Part shown: piece by piece, positions 52,339 through 61,586 of the stretch
How the letters are laid out: each line of letters begins with the position of its first letter
Position numbering within the stretch: the first letter of the stretch is position 1
Source: Bacillota bacterium
Lineage (GTDB): Bacteria; Bacillota; Clostridia; Acetivibrionales; JAEZXR01
Reading direction: 5' to 3'
Length of the DNA stretch: 64,000 nucleotides
Assembly (NCBI GenBank): GCA_023419605.1
Contig: JAEZXR010000121.1
Location: forward strand, 1 to 64,000
Position numbers and translations under genes: made by a program
Notes under the pieces: model-generated
Seen by the model: the letters and a program-made list of their open reading frames with translations, nothing else
Database searches by the model: none
What the model was told of the DNA's origin: nothing

Positions 52339-53208
52339 ATGGATATTAAGCAACTCAAATATTTTCTTACCATTGCGGAAGAAGGCCAAATAACCTCAGC
52401 GGCTAGGAAGCTGCAAATGGCGCAGCCTCCCTTAAGCCAGCAGCTCAAGCTTCTTGAGGAGGAGCTGGGGGTAAAGCTTGTAGAACGGGGTTCACGGCGC
52501 ATACAGCTCACAGACGCCGGAGAAATTCTCCGGAACAGGGCACGGCAGATTCTGGAGTTATCGGACTCCACTGTAAAGGAAATCAGCGACTACAGCAAGG
52601 GCTTAAAGGGAACCCTGTCCATCGGAACTGTCTCCTCCTCCGGGGCAACGCTTTTAAATGACAGAATGTCGGAATTTCACAAGAAATATCCCGGTATAAA
52701 GTTTGAAATCCACGAGGGGAATACCTTCACCCTTGTTGACCTGCTAAACAAAGGAATTATCGAGGTAGGCATTGTACGGACTCCCTTTAAAACCCAGAAT
52801 TTTGAGTGCAGGTATGCGAAGCTGGAACCCATGGTTGCCGTGACGGCAAAGGATTATCTCTGGAATGCCGGCGAGTCCGTCATCGCCATTCATGAATTAA
52901 AGGATCAGCCCTTAATTATTTACCGCCGGTTTGAGCAGCTCATCTACGAGGTTTGTCAGGAGGAAGGCTTTGATCCGGATATATTCTGCAAAAATGATGA
53001 TGCCCGCACAACACTTTTATGGGCAAAGGCCGGGCTCGGCATCGGTATTGTTCCAAAATCCGCCTTTCACCTTACGGACAACGGGACCATGCTTTATAAA
53101 GAGCTCGAAAACAAAAAATTAATGACCCGAATAGCGGCTGTTTGGATAAAAGACCGCTACATCTCTTCTCCGGCGAAAAAATTTATCGATAGTTTTGGCG
53201 GAGAGTGA
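52339..53208 (+). CDS. LysR-family transcriptional regulator
   Basis: A 289-residue regulator. The N-terminal winged helix (YFLTIAEEGQITSAARKLQMAQPPLSQQLKLLEEELG) is followed by a periplasmic-binding-type effector domain. The ATG at 52339 follows GGAAGGGATTT. It is divergently transcribed from the ABC exporter pair across about 145 bp, the usual arrangement for a LysR regulator and its target, so it probably controls the exporter (inference). Confidence 0.92.
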   Translation: MDIKQLKYFLTIAEEGQITSAARKLQMAQPPLSQQLKLLEEELGVKLVERGSRRIQLTDAGEILRNRARQILELSDSTVKEISDYSKGLKGTLSIGTVSSSGATLLNDRMSEFHKKYPGIKFEIHEGNTFTLVDLLNKGIIEVGIVRTPFKTQNFECRYAKLEPMVAVTAKDYLWNAGESVIAIHELKDQPLIIYRRFEQLIYEVCQEEGFDPDIFCKNDDARTTLLWAKAGLGIGIVPKSAFHLTDNGTMLYKELENKKLMTRIAAVWIKDRYISSPAKKFIDSFGGE

Positions 53209-53303
53209 GACCACAGCAGTAAATAAGACGATATACCCATGGTGGATTAACACAATGCACAATCTGCCTCAAGTACTCACGCTTCGCTTCCAAACGTAGT
53301 TAT

Positions 53304-54044
53304 TTACTTTATGGTGCATGTTATCTTTTCAACAATCTCCCTGGCTGTTGTCAGTTTGGACAAATCCTTGTACAGCTTTCCGTCTTTTCCGTCGGGGCTG
53401 CTGTGACCGATGGGCGCCAACCCATAGGTTTTATTGTCCTCCGCGTTTATGGTCGCCGCATACACGAGTGCCGGTTGCCCGCTTCCGAATTCACCCCCGG
53501 AGTAATTCTCCTCTCCAGCTTTCGCTTCTTTGGGATAATACTCATTGAAATCCGTTGACAAATTCACTTCCGCCAGGATCGTATACTGGCCTTTTGCTGT
53601 ACCTACCTTTGTATGAATGGTAGAACTGCCCTTTGGTGTAGCAGAGGTAACTGTGTCCGGCACAATTTTCTCATTCCCCCGTTTATGCGTCCAGTAGGGA
53701 AGGGCTTCATCGCGCCGGATCTGCCCCTTTTGAGCAGGATCGGACGGAGCTTTGCTCCAGTTTTGACGGACAATTTTACTGGTAGCATACAGGGTTTCCA
53801 TATAATTCCCTTCTGCATCTTCAACCCATACCGCTATTTGAGGCGGTGTCTTTATCTTAAGAAAGGAATTGACTTTAAAATCGTGAAGATACTGTTTCCC
53901 TTTATAAATATTTATACTTACACTCTTACCAGCCATCTCATTCCTTACATTAATAATCTTGTTTTTTTCCGGCCGTACTGCAAAGAACACAAGGGTACCT
54001 ATGACAAAAACTATAATGCATAGCGCAATGGTCCATTTTCTCAT
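53304..54044 (-). CDS. Hypothetical membrane-anchored protein (DUF2271-like)
   Basis: A 246-residue protein with an N-terminal helix (WTIALCIIVFVIGTLVFFAV) and an extracytoplasmic domain. Segments PPQIAVWVEDAEGNYMETLY, RRDEALPYWTHKRG and PALVYAATI recall DUF2271-type periplasmic proteins, but the assignment is tentative. The ATG at 54044 is preferred (AGAGGGG 11 bases upstream) over a GTG overlapping the tetR stop. Downstream of and probably co-transcribed with tetR. Confidence 0.65.
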   Translation of the reverse strand: MRKWTIALCIIVFVIGTLVFFAVRPEKNKIINVRNEMAGKSVSINIYKGKQYLHDFKVNSFLKIKTPPQIAVWVEDAEGNYMETLYATSKIVRQNWSKAPSDPAQKGQIRRDEALPYWTHKRGNEKIVPDTVTSATPKGSSTIHTKVGTAKGQYTILAEVNLSTDFNEYYPKEAKAGEENYSGGEFGSGQPALVYAATINAEDNKTYGLAPIGHSSPDGKDGKLYKDLSKLTTAREIVEKITCTIK

Positions 54045-54070
54045 CGTCTTCAACGCCCCTCTCCAGCCTT

Positions 54071-54715
54071 TCACTTTTCAATGGAACGAAGCAAAAGCGT
54101 GAAAGCTTCCTCAATTAATTTCTCCGGTGTTCTGTTGTGATAATGAAGCAAATATTTTTCCTTCCTTCTCGAGGTGTTCAATACACCGACCATGCTTGCC
54201 CACAAGGCCAGCGCTGTACTGATTACGTCGATACCCGCCAAAACCGTCCCTTCTTTAATTCCCTGGTATAAGGCATCCTTTAAAAAGCCGAACAGCCGCT
54301 CTCCTTCTCTATAGCATTCTTCCATGGATTTGTCATCATTATTGTCAAAATCCATATCTCCGTTCTCATAATCCATGATGGCTTTAAAATACTCGGGATG
54401 CCGATGCTCAAAATCAATCAGTGTTTTCCCCAATAAACGAAGTTTATCGGTGCCGCTGTTACCGCCGCTCTCCCCCAGAGCCTTTTCACACATGCCGTTT
54501 AACAGCTTATACCCCCGTATCATGATTTCAAAATATAACTGCTCTTTGCTTCTGAAATACACATATACGGTTCTTTTGCTAAATTCCGCTGCCTTTGCCA
54601 CATCGTCCATGGTCGCATAGCCAAACCCTTTTGCAAAAAATATCTTTTCAGCAGCATCGATAATATCTTTTCTCCGGATCTCTCGCTCCTTTTCCTTACG
54701 AGTTATCGCACCCAC
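54071..54715 (-). CDS. TetR-family transcriptional regulator
   Basis: A 214-residue repressor. The N-terminal HTH (IIDAAEKIFFAKGFGYATMDDVAKAAEFSKRTVYVYFRSKEQLY) is followed by a helical ligand domain. A GTG start at 54715 is chosen because GGAGGTG lies 6 bases upstream; the ATG at 54748 lacks a site. The promoter (54778-54806) and a perfect palindrome (54753-54769) lie just upstream, so autorepression together with the following gene is likely. Confidence 0.9.
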   Translation of the reverse strand: MGAITRKEKEREIRRKDIIDAAEKIFFAKGFGYATMDDVAKAAEFSKRTVYVYFRSKEQLYFEIMIRGYKLLNGMCEKALGESGGNSGTDKLRLLGKTLIDFEHRHPEYFKAIMDYENGDMDFDNNDDKSMEECYREGERLFGFLKDALYQGIKEGTVLAGIDVISTALALWASMVGVLNTSRRKEKYLLHYHNRTPEKLIEEAFTLLLRSIEK

Positions 54716-54752
54716 CTGCAACACCTCCGCTGGTTTACTTATATACATATTT

Positions 54753-54769
54753 GTAAACTAACAGTTTAC
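54753..54769. promoter_or_regulatory. TetR-type operator
   Basis: GTAAACTAACAGTTTAC has perfect 7-bp arms around AAC. It begins about 9 bp downstream of the -10 and covers the expected transcription start of tetR. Confidence 0.7.
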
Positions 54770-54777
54770 TTTATTAC

Positions 54778-54806
54778 ATACTAGTGTAAAAATCTAGTTT
54801 TGTCAA
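54778..54806 (-). promoter_or_regulatory. Promoter of the tetR operon
   Basis: On the - strand a perfect TTGACA (54806-54801), a 17-bp spacer and TAGTAT (54783-54778). Confidence 0.75.
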
Positions 54807-54815
54807 TACACAAAT

Positions 54816-54848
54816 CGAATTAGCTAAGTTCCATCCTAAATTGCATAG
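54816..54848. repeat. Dispersed 33-bp repeat, copy B
   Basis: It matches copy A (16903-16935) at 29 of 33 positions and copy C (59700-59724) at 20 of 25. It lies between the tetR promoter and the SOD gene. Confidence 0.6.
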
Positions 54849-54987
54849 CTTTGCCTATGACTGCATATTTCGATCGGAGCTTCCTTAGGGTCGCAATAAT
54901 GTTGTGTAAATAGCACAGTTTAGAGGGTACAGGAATAAAATAAACTAATACTGTGTTTACATAAATAATTTTCAGGAGGTTATGAGC

Positions 54988-55638
54988 ATGCCATATAATG
55001 CGATTCCCCCGGGAGGCCATCAAGTACCCCCATTACCCTATGCATACAATGCCCTTGAGCCTGTTATAAGTCCTGCAACATTGCATTTTCATCACGATAT
55101 TCACCATAAAACCTATGTAGATGATTTGAATAAAGCAGAGCTGGAATTGGTAAAGGCAAGAAAAAACGGAGATTTTAATTTTATAAAATACTGGGAAAAC
55201 GAACTGGCCTTTAATGGCTCAGGTCATATCCTGCACAGTATCTACTGGACGATCATGGCTCCTGCCGGCAGGGGTGGACAGCCGGGACCTCAAACTATAG
55301 CACAAATCAATAACTATTTTGGCAGTTTTGCGGCTTTCCAGCAGCAGTTCAGTGATGCCGCAGCCAAAGTCGAAGGTTCAGGCTGGACAATTCTAACCTG
55401 GCAGCCAACCTGGCGCCGGCTGGAAATCCTTCAAGCCGAGAAGCATCAAAACCTGACGCAATGGAGCGGTATTCCGATCCTTGTTGTGGATGTATGGGAA
55501 CATGCCTATTACCTTGATTACCAGAACAGACGCAAGGATTATGTGAAAGCCTGGTGGTCCCTTGTTAATTGGTACGAGGTGGAAAAGAGACTTATACTGG
55601 CCATGAATGGCCAGGTTCCATTGACAATGATGGGCTAG
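54988..55638 (+). CDS. Superoxide dismutase, Mn/Fe family (Mn-type features)
   Basis: A 216-residue SOD. Metal ligands are His35 (LHFHHDIHH), the His of ILHSIYW, and the Asp and His of VDVWEH. Tyr43 is the gateway residue. The position of the FeSOD Gln carries Gly (GSGHILH), and a Gln appears later (EKHQN), the pattern of Mn-type enzymes. The PHIS motif reads PVIS, and the N-terminus has a Pro-rich extension (IPPGGHQVPPLP). The ATG at 54988 gives an 8-base spacing to AGGAGG; the ATG at 54982 is too close. Oxygen defence fits an anaerobe that meets air. Confidence 0.9.
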   Translation: MPYNAIPPGGHQVPPLPYAYNALEPVISPATLHFHHDIHHKTYVDDLNKAELELVKARKNGDFNFIKYWENELAFNGSGHILHSIYWTIMAPAGRGGQPGPQTIAQINNYFGSFAAFQQQFSDAAAKVEGSGWTILTWQPTWRRLEILQAEKHQNLTQWSGIPILVVDVWEHAYYLDYQNRRKDYVKAWWSLVNWYEVEKRLILAMNGQVPLTMMG

Positions 55639-55821
55639 CAGGAATAAATACCCGAATCTTCCGGGTTTGCATATCCATTTGACCCTGCAAAAAAGCATGC
55701 ACTGTTATCGTCCTTAAATAGTTATTTGAGTTTTCACAGACCATTTGACTGTATTGTTTTATCTATGCCCGGACAAAAGATTATACTAGAGTAAAACCGT
55801 GACTTCATCGGCTTCCTCAAC

Positions 55822-55856
55822 CCAGTAAGCAGCTGTGAACAGCAGTTGCTTACTGG
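55822..55856. other. Hairpin after the zinc-ribbon gene
   Basis: CCAGTAAGCA and TGCTTACTGG pair around an inner GCTG/CAGC stem. It lies about 50 bases after the stop of the small - strand gene at 55907, but no T-tract follows. Terminator role uncertain. Confidence 0.4.
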
Positions 55857-55906
55857 CATACAAAATTACACGCACAAAAGATGCGGAATTACTCTCTTTC
55901 TTCATC

Positions 55907-56092
55907 TCAGTATGCAGCACTTTTAGAATCGAAATGCCCGTTATTCATCACCGGATTCCCGGCCTTGCCTTTTGTCACCTTAAAGTACCGGAGGCAATCG
56001 GTACATTGGTATACCTCTTCATTCCCATTGGCATGCATATACCACTGGTCCTTACATTTACAATACGGACACACTTTTTTCTGTTTTTCCAT
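55907..56092 (-). CDS. Small C4 zinc-ribbon protein
   Basis: A 61-residue protein with CPYCKCKDQWYMHANGNE followed by VYQCTDCLRYFKV, i.e. Cys-x2-Cys and Cys-x2-Cys 16-18 residues apart, a classical zinc ribbon. The ATG at 56092 has GGGAG 7 bases upstream, which supports it as a real gene. It resembles the N-terminal zinc finger of some transposase InsA-type proteins and stand-alone DNA-binding ribbons; no transposase remainder is present. Function unknown. Confidence 0.65.
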   Translation of the reverse strand: MEKQKKVCPYCKCKDQWYMHANGNEEVYQCTDCLRYFKVTKGKAGNPVMNNGHFDSKSAAY

Positions 56093-57040
56093 GTTATATC
56101 TCCCATCACTATATTTCCCTATGAATTTTGTACGATGACTTTCATAGACCGTCACTCTGAAGCTTCGGTCCTAACCGCAGTATCCTTTGCCGGAAGGTTG
56201 GATCAGCTACCCGCAGAAATTACAAAAAACCCGGTACTTCCAGGGATTTGCTATTCCAAAAACCGCCGGCTGTCAAATTCCTTGAAGGTAAGATGTTTAT
56301 CCTATTCCGTGTAGATGACTTTCTTGTTGAGCTTTTATTTCCTATGGTTGGTTTATATGAAAATTATCTTATTCGTAATAATCGCTTTTATATCAACTTT
56401 GCTATTGCATATTATCTAACAAACACACGCTTTTTGCAATATATAAAATAAATATTGCAGCAGGATCAATACAGAATTATGCAGCATTTTCCAAACCGTA
56501 TCCATCAACATTAAAAATCATCGAAAGGCTTCCTTTTGGCCATTTCCGTAAAAAGTTAAAGCATAAAAATATCACCTGTAATCCCCACTGTGACGGCTAT
56601 AAGACCTACTGCTTGATTTTGATATAATATGAACAATTATAAAAATAAAATCATCATGAAAACAGCACACGCCATCGGATGTTTTACAGTGAATGAACCT
56701 TTCATTCAGCACTTTACAGCATTCCATCTAGGTAAATAATACCATTTTATATCAAATCTGTCTATATGCGGAGTAAAAAAATGACACCTCCGGTCGAAAC
56801 CAGAAGTACCTTCTCCAGTAACCCGTTATCCTTCCATTGTCCCTATAAACACCAGGGACGCCCACCCTGGCAGATATAATCCATAGAACCATAAATAGAT
56901 TAACCCATACAGGATATATCTATTCAGTATTTCTTCCGGTTCTCTGCCTGAGACGCGTCCCCTCGGACCTATGGACTGTGATGCCGAAATTATAATTCAT
57001 CGAGCCCTTCCATAAAAATAACCTGGTTTGAACTTTTATT
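56093..57040. other. 948-base stretch without a recognisable gene
   Basis: No frame has both a good ribosome site and a recognisable family. Small hairpins occur: TGCAATAT/ATATTGCA (56435-56459), GAATGAA/TTCATTC (near 56692-56708) and CCAGGG/CCCTGG (near 56851-56869). A TATAAT lies near 56624. It may be a scar of lost genes. Confidence 0.4.
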
Positions 57041-59566
57041 TTAATTTGTACTTACAATTACCGGGTCGGAATTATTCCTTACACCCACTGCCTTAATTAC
57101 AAATTCATAGCGCTTTGAAGCATCGATGCCGCTTGCCGTGTAACTGTATGTTGTTTGACCACTTACTACAGGGACATATATACTCCAGTTGGTACCGGCC
57201 TTATCATTCTTTTCATAGATTCGATAGCCTCTTACGGAAGTATCCGAAGGTGCTCCCCAGGAAATCACAGCGCTGCTTCCTGATAATCTGGCACTTGCAT
57301 TAATGACACTCAGCGGATTCGTGTCCGTTCTCTTAATGCTGTACTGGTCATACGCCTTCAGCGCTTCGCCCTGCGCAGCCGTATAAGCAGTTAGCTTCAG
57401 TATATCCTCCGTTACGGACACATCAACAAACATTTTTTTATAGGGCTGGGTGTCGATTGCCGCGAAGAAATCATTATAGCCGCTTACTTTTTCATAAAAC
57501 TTTTCTGCCCCCGAGTTGGACATGATGAAATTTGTCCCCTTAGGATTCAGTATGTTTCCAGCTCCGTCGGTGGTCACGCTTTGTACCTTGTTGCCGGCCA
57601 TCTGGTACGACCGCATGTACATGTGGTCGTGCCCCTGGAATATAACATCGATGCCCATTTCATCAAAAACAGGGATCAGATATTGTCTGTAGAACTGTAC
57701 ACGGTCATCCTCGTATTTGGCATTATCCCCTGCGGAGTACGGACTCTTGTGAAGGAGGACAAACTTCCACTTTTTATTGGTTTTGGCAACCTGGTTTCTC
57801 ATCCATTTCACCTGCGCGTTAAACTGCGGATCCACCGTCGGACTGGAACCGCTGCTTCCCAGTTCGCCTTCGTATTGGGTATTCATTACCATAAAAAGAG
57901 CATTCCCGTATTCGAAGGAATATACCGACCCATTATCCATACCGCTCCGATAGCCGATTCCTACATCCTTCGGCAGGTTAAAGTGGTAATAAAAATTATT
58001 ATTGGGATAATCCTGATCGTTTGTTTCATGATTCCCCTGTACCGGAACAATGGGAACCTTTGCGTACTCGTTTTGTGGAATGCCTAAAAACCATTGATAC
58101 TGCTCTTCGCAATCTCCATCATCTGTCAAGTCGCCTGTGATTGCCATAAACTTGGGATCACCGACTTGGGCTATTGCCCTTTTAAAGGTATCGCCCCAGT
58201 ATTGAAAATTCTGTTTGTCCGAGCCTTGTGTATCTGTTGCCACCAGGAAGTGAAAATCCTGATTGTTTGCCGTATCCGTAGTAAACGTACCTACCGGGCT
58301 CCATCCATCCGAATCCCCGTTGCCTGCACGGTAGGCATATTGGGTACCGGGAGTAAGGTTACTGGCTATTACCTTATGGCAGGCAAATTTTTTATATTTC
58401 GATGAATCTGAATCGGATTTACTCCTGTCACCGGTTGTCATTATAGTGCTTATCGTCTCTGTAGTACCTGTAAATGCAGTTGCTCCCTGCTCGGGGAACA
58501 CGCCGCCTACAACCCTGGAAGCTTCGATAACCTGTACAACCGTACCCGTTACCGTTATAGGAGTATACCAGTCAAAGGCCATACTCGTCTTTGGGTCTCC
58601 GTTAAATGTCATATTTAACAAGGTTGGCGTCTTGCTGCCGCTGCCGGTTAAAACCGTAACGGCTGCAGTTGCCGTTTTCCCTCCGTATAATGCCGTTATG
58701 ACCGTCTGCCCCGCTGCTTTTCCTGTAACCAGCCCGTTTGTATCCACTGTAGCAATCGCGGTATTCGACGAAGTATAGGTCACCCCCGTATTGACAGGAC
58801 TTGAACTTCCGTCTGAATATAGCGCTGTTACCGTGGTTTGGTGGGTCTGGTTGATATTCAGGCTGTAGGAAGCCGAATCAAGGGTGATGGAGCTTAGCTC
58901 TACCGGACCCGATACAGCCGTCCCGCTTATTGCTACATTTTTTATACTGGACCTGGGCCCGCTCCCGGAAGGTACACCATTGGGATTCGCAGAGGAGTCG
59001 ATGGCCTTATTGTCTCTCATGATCCAGCGTATGTATAGCGTTGACCGGTTGGCACAGGTGTCCGGCAGCTGTAAGTTAGTCAGTGAAACAAATACATCTT
59101 TTGTTTGTATGGTAATATTGCTGTTCTGTACATCGGTCCAACTTGAATTATCCAGGCTTACCTGTACTTTGAAATCTTTGGGTCCTGAGCCGGAACCCGT
59201 GTGCATGGATGAAAGGGTAATGGTTTTATAGCCAAGGGTGGATAGCTTTGCGAGCCAGTATTTGTTATAGACATTATTGGGGGAATACCAATTGTACGCC
59301 TTCAAACCGTCGTCAGTTACGGCATAGGTGGGATCTGTACCCACACTTGAAATCTGCGCCTGATTTTTGTTAACGCCTTGTGTCGCCGGTATGAAGCCGC
59401 TGGTTGCCGTCACCCTGCTGAAATCCCATCCGGCAATCACCGTCGAACTGTTGATCTGATAATCGGCTAAGCCTATACCGGCGAAACCTGACAGTATTAC
59501 AAGCATTGTCATGATTACCGCCAGTACCCGCATCAATTTACATACACTAAAACTTTGAATACGCAT
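57041..59566 (-). CDS. Secreted multidomain purple-acid-phosphatase-like metallophosphoesterase
   Basis: An 841-residue extracellular protein. The signal peptide ends near GIGLA (about 34). Domains in order: galactose-binding-like beta domain (about 40-225), Big_2 immunoglobulin-like domain (about 225-310; SSNTAIATVDTNGLVTGKAAG), purple-acid-phosphatase N domain (about 315-435), calcineurin-like phosphoesterase (about 440-700) and Fn3 (about 755-841). Metal motifs: DTQG, GDLTDDGD, GNHETND, LLHKSPY, GHDHMY. Likely releases phosphate from extracellular esters. The ATG lies about 12 bases after GGGAG. Single gene, flanked by long intergenic regions. Confidence 0.88.
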   Translation of the reverse strand: MRIQSFSVCKLMRVLAVIMTMLVILSGFAGIGLADYQINSSTVIAGWDFSRVTATSGFIPATQGVNKNQAQISSVGTDPTYAVTDDGLKAYNWYSPNNVYNKYWLAKLSTLGYKTITLSSMHTGSGSGPKDFKVQVSLDNSSWTDVQNSNITIQTKDVFVSLTNLQLPDTCANRSTLYIRWIMRDNKAIDSSANPNGVPSGSGPRSSIKNVAISGTAVSGPVELSSITLDSASYSLNINQTHQTTVTALYSDGSSSPVNTGVTYTSSNTAIATVDTNGLVTGKAAGQTVITALYGGKTATAAVTVLTGSGSKTPTLLNMTFNGDPKTSMAFDWYTPITVTGTVVQVIEASRVVGGVFPEQGATAFTGTTETISTIMTTGDRSKSDSDSSKYKKFACHKVIASNLTPGTQYAYRAGNGDSDGWSPVGTFTTDTANNQDFHFLVATDTQGSDKQNFQYWGDTFKRAIAQVGDPKFMAITGDLTDDGDCEEQYQWFLGIPQNEYAKVPIVPVQGNHETNDQDYPNNNFYYHFNLPKDVGIGYRSGMDNGSVYSFEYGNALFMVMNTQYEGELGSSGSSPTVDPQFNAQVKWMRNQVAKTNKKWKFVLLHKSPYSAGDNAKYEDDRVQFYRQYLIPVFDEMGIDVIFQGHDHMYMRSYQMAGNKVQSVTTDGAGNILNPKGTNFIMSNSGAEKFYEKVSGYNDFFAAIDTQPYKKMFVDVSVTEDILKLTAYTAAQGEALKAYDQYSIKRTDTNPLSVINASARLSGSSAVISWGAPSDTSVRGYRIYEKNDKAGTNWSIYVPVVSGQTTYSYTASGIDASKRYEFVIKAVGVRNNSDPVIVSTN

Positions 59567-59699
59567 AGGAAATCACGTCTCCCTTCATATTTGGATGGTG
59601 TGACAGGCCTGTACTTTTTCTTCCTCAGTCAGATGTGCACTCTTACTTTTTCCGGATACTCTATAAAATACGACGGGTAACTGCATGACTTTCAAGCCC

Positions 59700-59724
59700 C
59701 TAAGCTCCATCGCAAATTATATAG
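59700..59724. repeat. Dispersed repeat, copy C (diverged)
   Basis: CTAAGCTCCATCGCAAATTA plus TATAG matches copy B at 20 of 25 positions. A CAGAGAA/TTCTCTG hairpin follows directly. Confidence 0.45.
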
Positions 59725-59968
59725 TCAGAGAAATGCTATCGCGAATTAAATTCTCTGGTTCGATTATAAAGGGTAGGATAAAAATATTCCAGCACAATAC
59801 GGACATTTTTTATTAAAATTGGGGACAATTTTTCCTGGTTTCAAAATTATACAAAGGAGTAACTTGGACCAAACCTTACTTCACTTAGTACCAAATTTCC
59901 TCTATCGCTTTCCTGTCACTCACTACTTATTGAGTAACCAATTTTCTGACTCTACATTTTTACCCGTA

Positions 59969-60016
59969 TTGACACCCAATTATAACTGTTATATTATATA
60001 TATAACAGTTATAATT
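59969..60016 (+). promoter_or_regulatory. Promoter and long palindromic operator of the YtrA-type operon
   Basis: TTGACA (59969-59974), a 17-bp spacer and TATTAT (59992-59997). An inverted repeat with perfect 17-bp arms (59978-59994 and 60000-60016, core AACTGTT/AACAGTT) and a 5-bp centre overlaps the -10 and the start site. This fits autorepression by the GntR protein encoded 24 bases downstream. Confidence 0.8.
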
Positions 60017-60039
60017 TATCGAACAAACGAGGTGGTTAT

Positions 60040-60435
60040 TTGCTGCTAAAACTGGATTTACAGTCGGACATTCCGATCTATATGCAAATCAGGATGCAGA
60101 TCATCGAAGGAATCGCCACGGGCGCCCTGAAGCCTGGCGAATCCCTGCCTTCCGTAAGGCAGTTTGCATCGGATTTGGGTATAAATCTTCATACTGTTAA
60201 TAAAGCCTATAACTTTCTTAAACAAGACGGGTTTATTATCGTACACAGGCAAAAAGGTGTAACGGTCAATCCTGACAAAGGCCCTACAGTTACCAATGAA
60301 TACCTGTCCCAGCTTAAAAATGATCTAAAGCCCGTTATTGCTGAGGCATTTTGCAGGGGAATGCCTGTGGAAAAGTTCAATGATCTCTGTAATGATATAT
60401 TCTTTGCGTTAAAAAACCGAAGAGGTGACGCCTGA
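60040..60435 (+). CDS. GntR-family regulator, YtrA subfamily
   Basis: A 131-residue repressor. The winged helix (IPIYMQIRMQIIEGIATGALKPGE; LPSVRQFASDLGINLHTVNKAYNFLKQDGF) is followed by the short YtrA-type helical tail instead of a full effector domain. The TTG start at 60040 follows GAGGTGG closely. The next gene starts at its stop (TGATG), so the two are translationally coupled. Binds the palindrome at 59978-60016 (inference). Confidence 0.9.
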   Translation: MLLKLDLQSDIPIYMQIRMQIIEGIATGALKPGESLPSVRQFASDLGINLHTVNKAYNFLKQDGFIIVHRQKGVTVNPDKGPTVTNEYLSQLKNDLKPVIAEAFCRGMPVEKFNDLCNDIFFALKNRRGDA

Positions 60436-61568
60436 TGAAGACCTTTATGATGCTTATACTTCTCTTTATATGTTATATTCCCACGTTGATTATCGCTGCC
60501 ATAACCCCTTATATCACCAGAAAGACGGAGAGTTTCGGGGTTAGCATTCCGGAGGAGGAGTATTCGAATTCCGAAATACAGTTGATAAGGATAAACTACA
60601 GGAACAGAATACTGATTTGGGGAGGCCTGTTATCGGTACTTGCTTTCCTGCTGGTTCTGGTCGACCCGTCCGATCGTACTGCCCTTATTCTTCCCGCTGG
60701 AACCTTTGTACTCCTTTTTCTGATGTTCGCTTTTTATTGGGATGGACATAAAAAGATGGAGGAATTGAAGAGAAGATATAACTGGATGGGAGAAAAAACG
60801 CAGTTGGTAGTGGTTGACACGGGGTTCAGAAATAAGAAGGTTATGGCATCACCCCTGTGGTTTATACTGTACTTGGTGGTCATTCTGGTTACAGTGGCTC
60901 TGGGTTTTGCGCTTTATGACAAATTGCCCGATCGGATTGCCATGCACTGGAATATCGATGGAGAAGTAGACCGTTGGGCGGAGAAATCGTATAAAACCGT
61001 ACTATGGGCTCCATTAGTTCAAATATTTATGACTTTTATCATGGCATACAGCTACTGGATTATCGGTAAGTCCAAGCAGCTGATCGATCCCTCGGCACCG
61101 GAAAAGTCCGCAGAACAGAACAGGACCTTCCGGTACAGGTGGTCTGTCTTTACCCTGGTAACGGGCTTACTGTTTGTAATGCTGTTTGGATTCATGCAGT
61201 TTCTTTCCTATGGGTATGTAAAGAATTCATGGGTCATCATCGGTTTGCCTTTAGTTTTAGGCCTGGGTGTTGCTGCTGCCTCCATCATTCTCTCCGTCAC
61301 AACGGGCCAGGGAGGGAGCCGGGTCTATAGAAAAGAAGTAAAGACAGGCGAAAAAACGGAAAGTAAGGTTGTCAGCAGGGATGAAGATAGATTTTGGAAA
61401 TTAGGCTTGTTTTACTACAACCCTGACGACCCGGCATTCATTGTTGAAAAACGGTTTGGCATCGGTTGGACCAACAACTGGGCAAGACCTATATCCTGGG
61501 TGATAACCATAGGGCTTTTTGCTGCAATCATTCTCTTTAGTGTAGTAACGGCCCTAATGGCTAAATAA
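60435..61568 (+). CDS. DUF1648/DUF5808 membrane protein
   Basis: A 377-residue multi-pass membrane protein with about eight helices. LPDRIAMHWNIDGEVDRWAEK is the DUF1648 hallmark. Near the C-terminus FWKLGLFYYNPDDPAFIVEK and GIGWTNNWARP match DUF5808. Such proteins recur beside YtrA-type regulators and are thought to belong to envelope stress or antimicrobial response units (inference). Overlaps the gntR stop by one base. Confidence 0.85.
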   Translation: MKTFMMLILLFICYIPTLIIAAITPYITRKTESFGVSIPEEEYSNSEIQLIRINYRNRILIWGGLLSVLAFLLVLVDPSDRTALILPAGTFVLLFLMFAFYWDGHKKMEELKRRYNWMGEKTQLVVVDTGFRNKKVMASPLWFILYLVVILVTVALGFALYDKLPDRIAMHWNIDGEVDRWAEKSYKTVLWAPLVQIFMTFIMAYSYWIIGKSKQLIDPSAPEKSAEQNRTFRYRWSVFTLVTGLLFVMLFGFMQFLSYGYVKNSWVIIGLPLVLGLGVAAASIILSVTTGQGGSRVYRKEVKTGEKTESKVVSRDEDRFWKLGLFYYNPDDPAFIVEKRFGIGWTNNWARPISWVITIGLFAAIILFSVVTALMAK

Positions 61569-61586
61569 GTATGGGAGGAAAATGAA

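Noticed and set aside
53240..53262. GGATTAACACAAT resembling a TTGTTAA activator box
   Set aside because: A single copy downstream of lysR without the spaced partners or a promoter.
56248..56451. A 67-codon open frame on the + strand in the gene-poor region
   Set aside because: No ribosome binding site, no recognisable motif, and it overlaps hairpin sequence.
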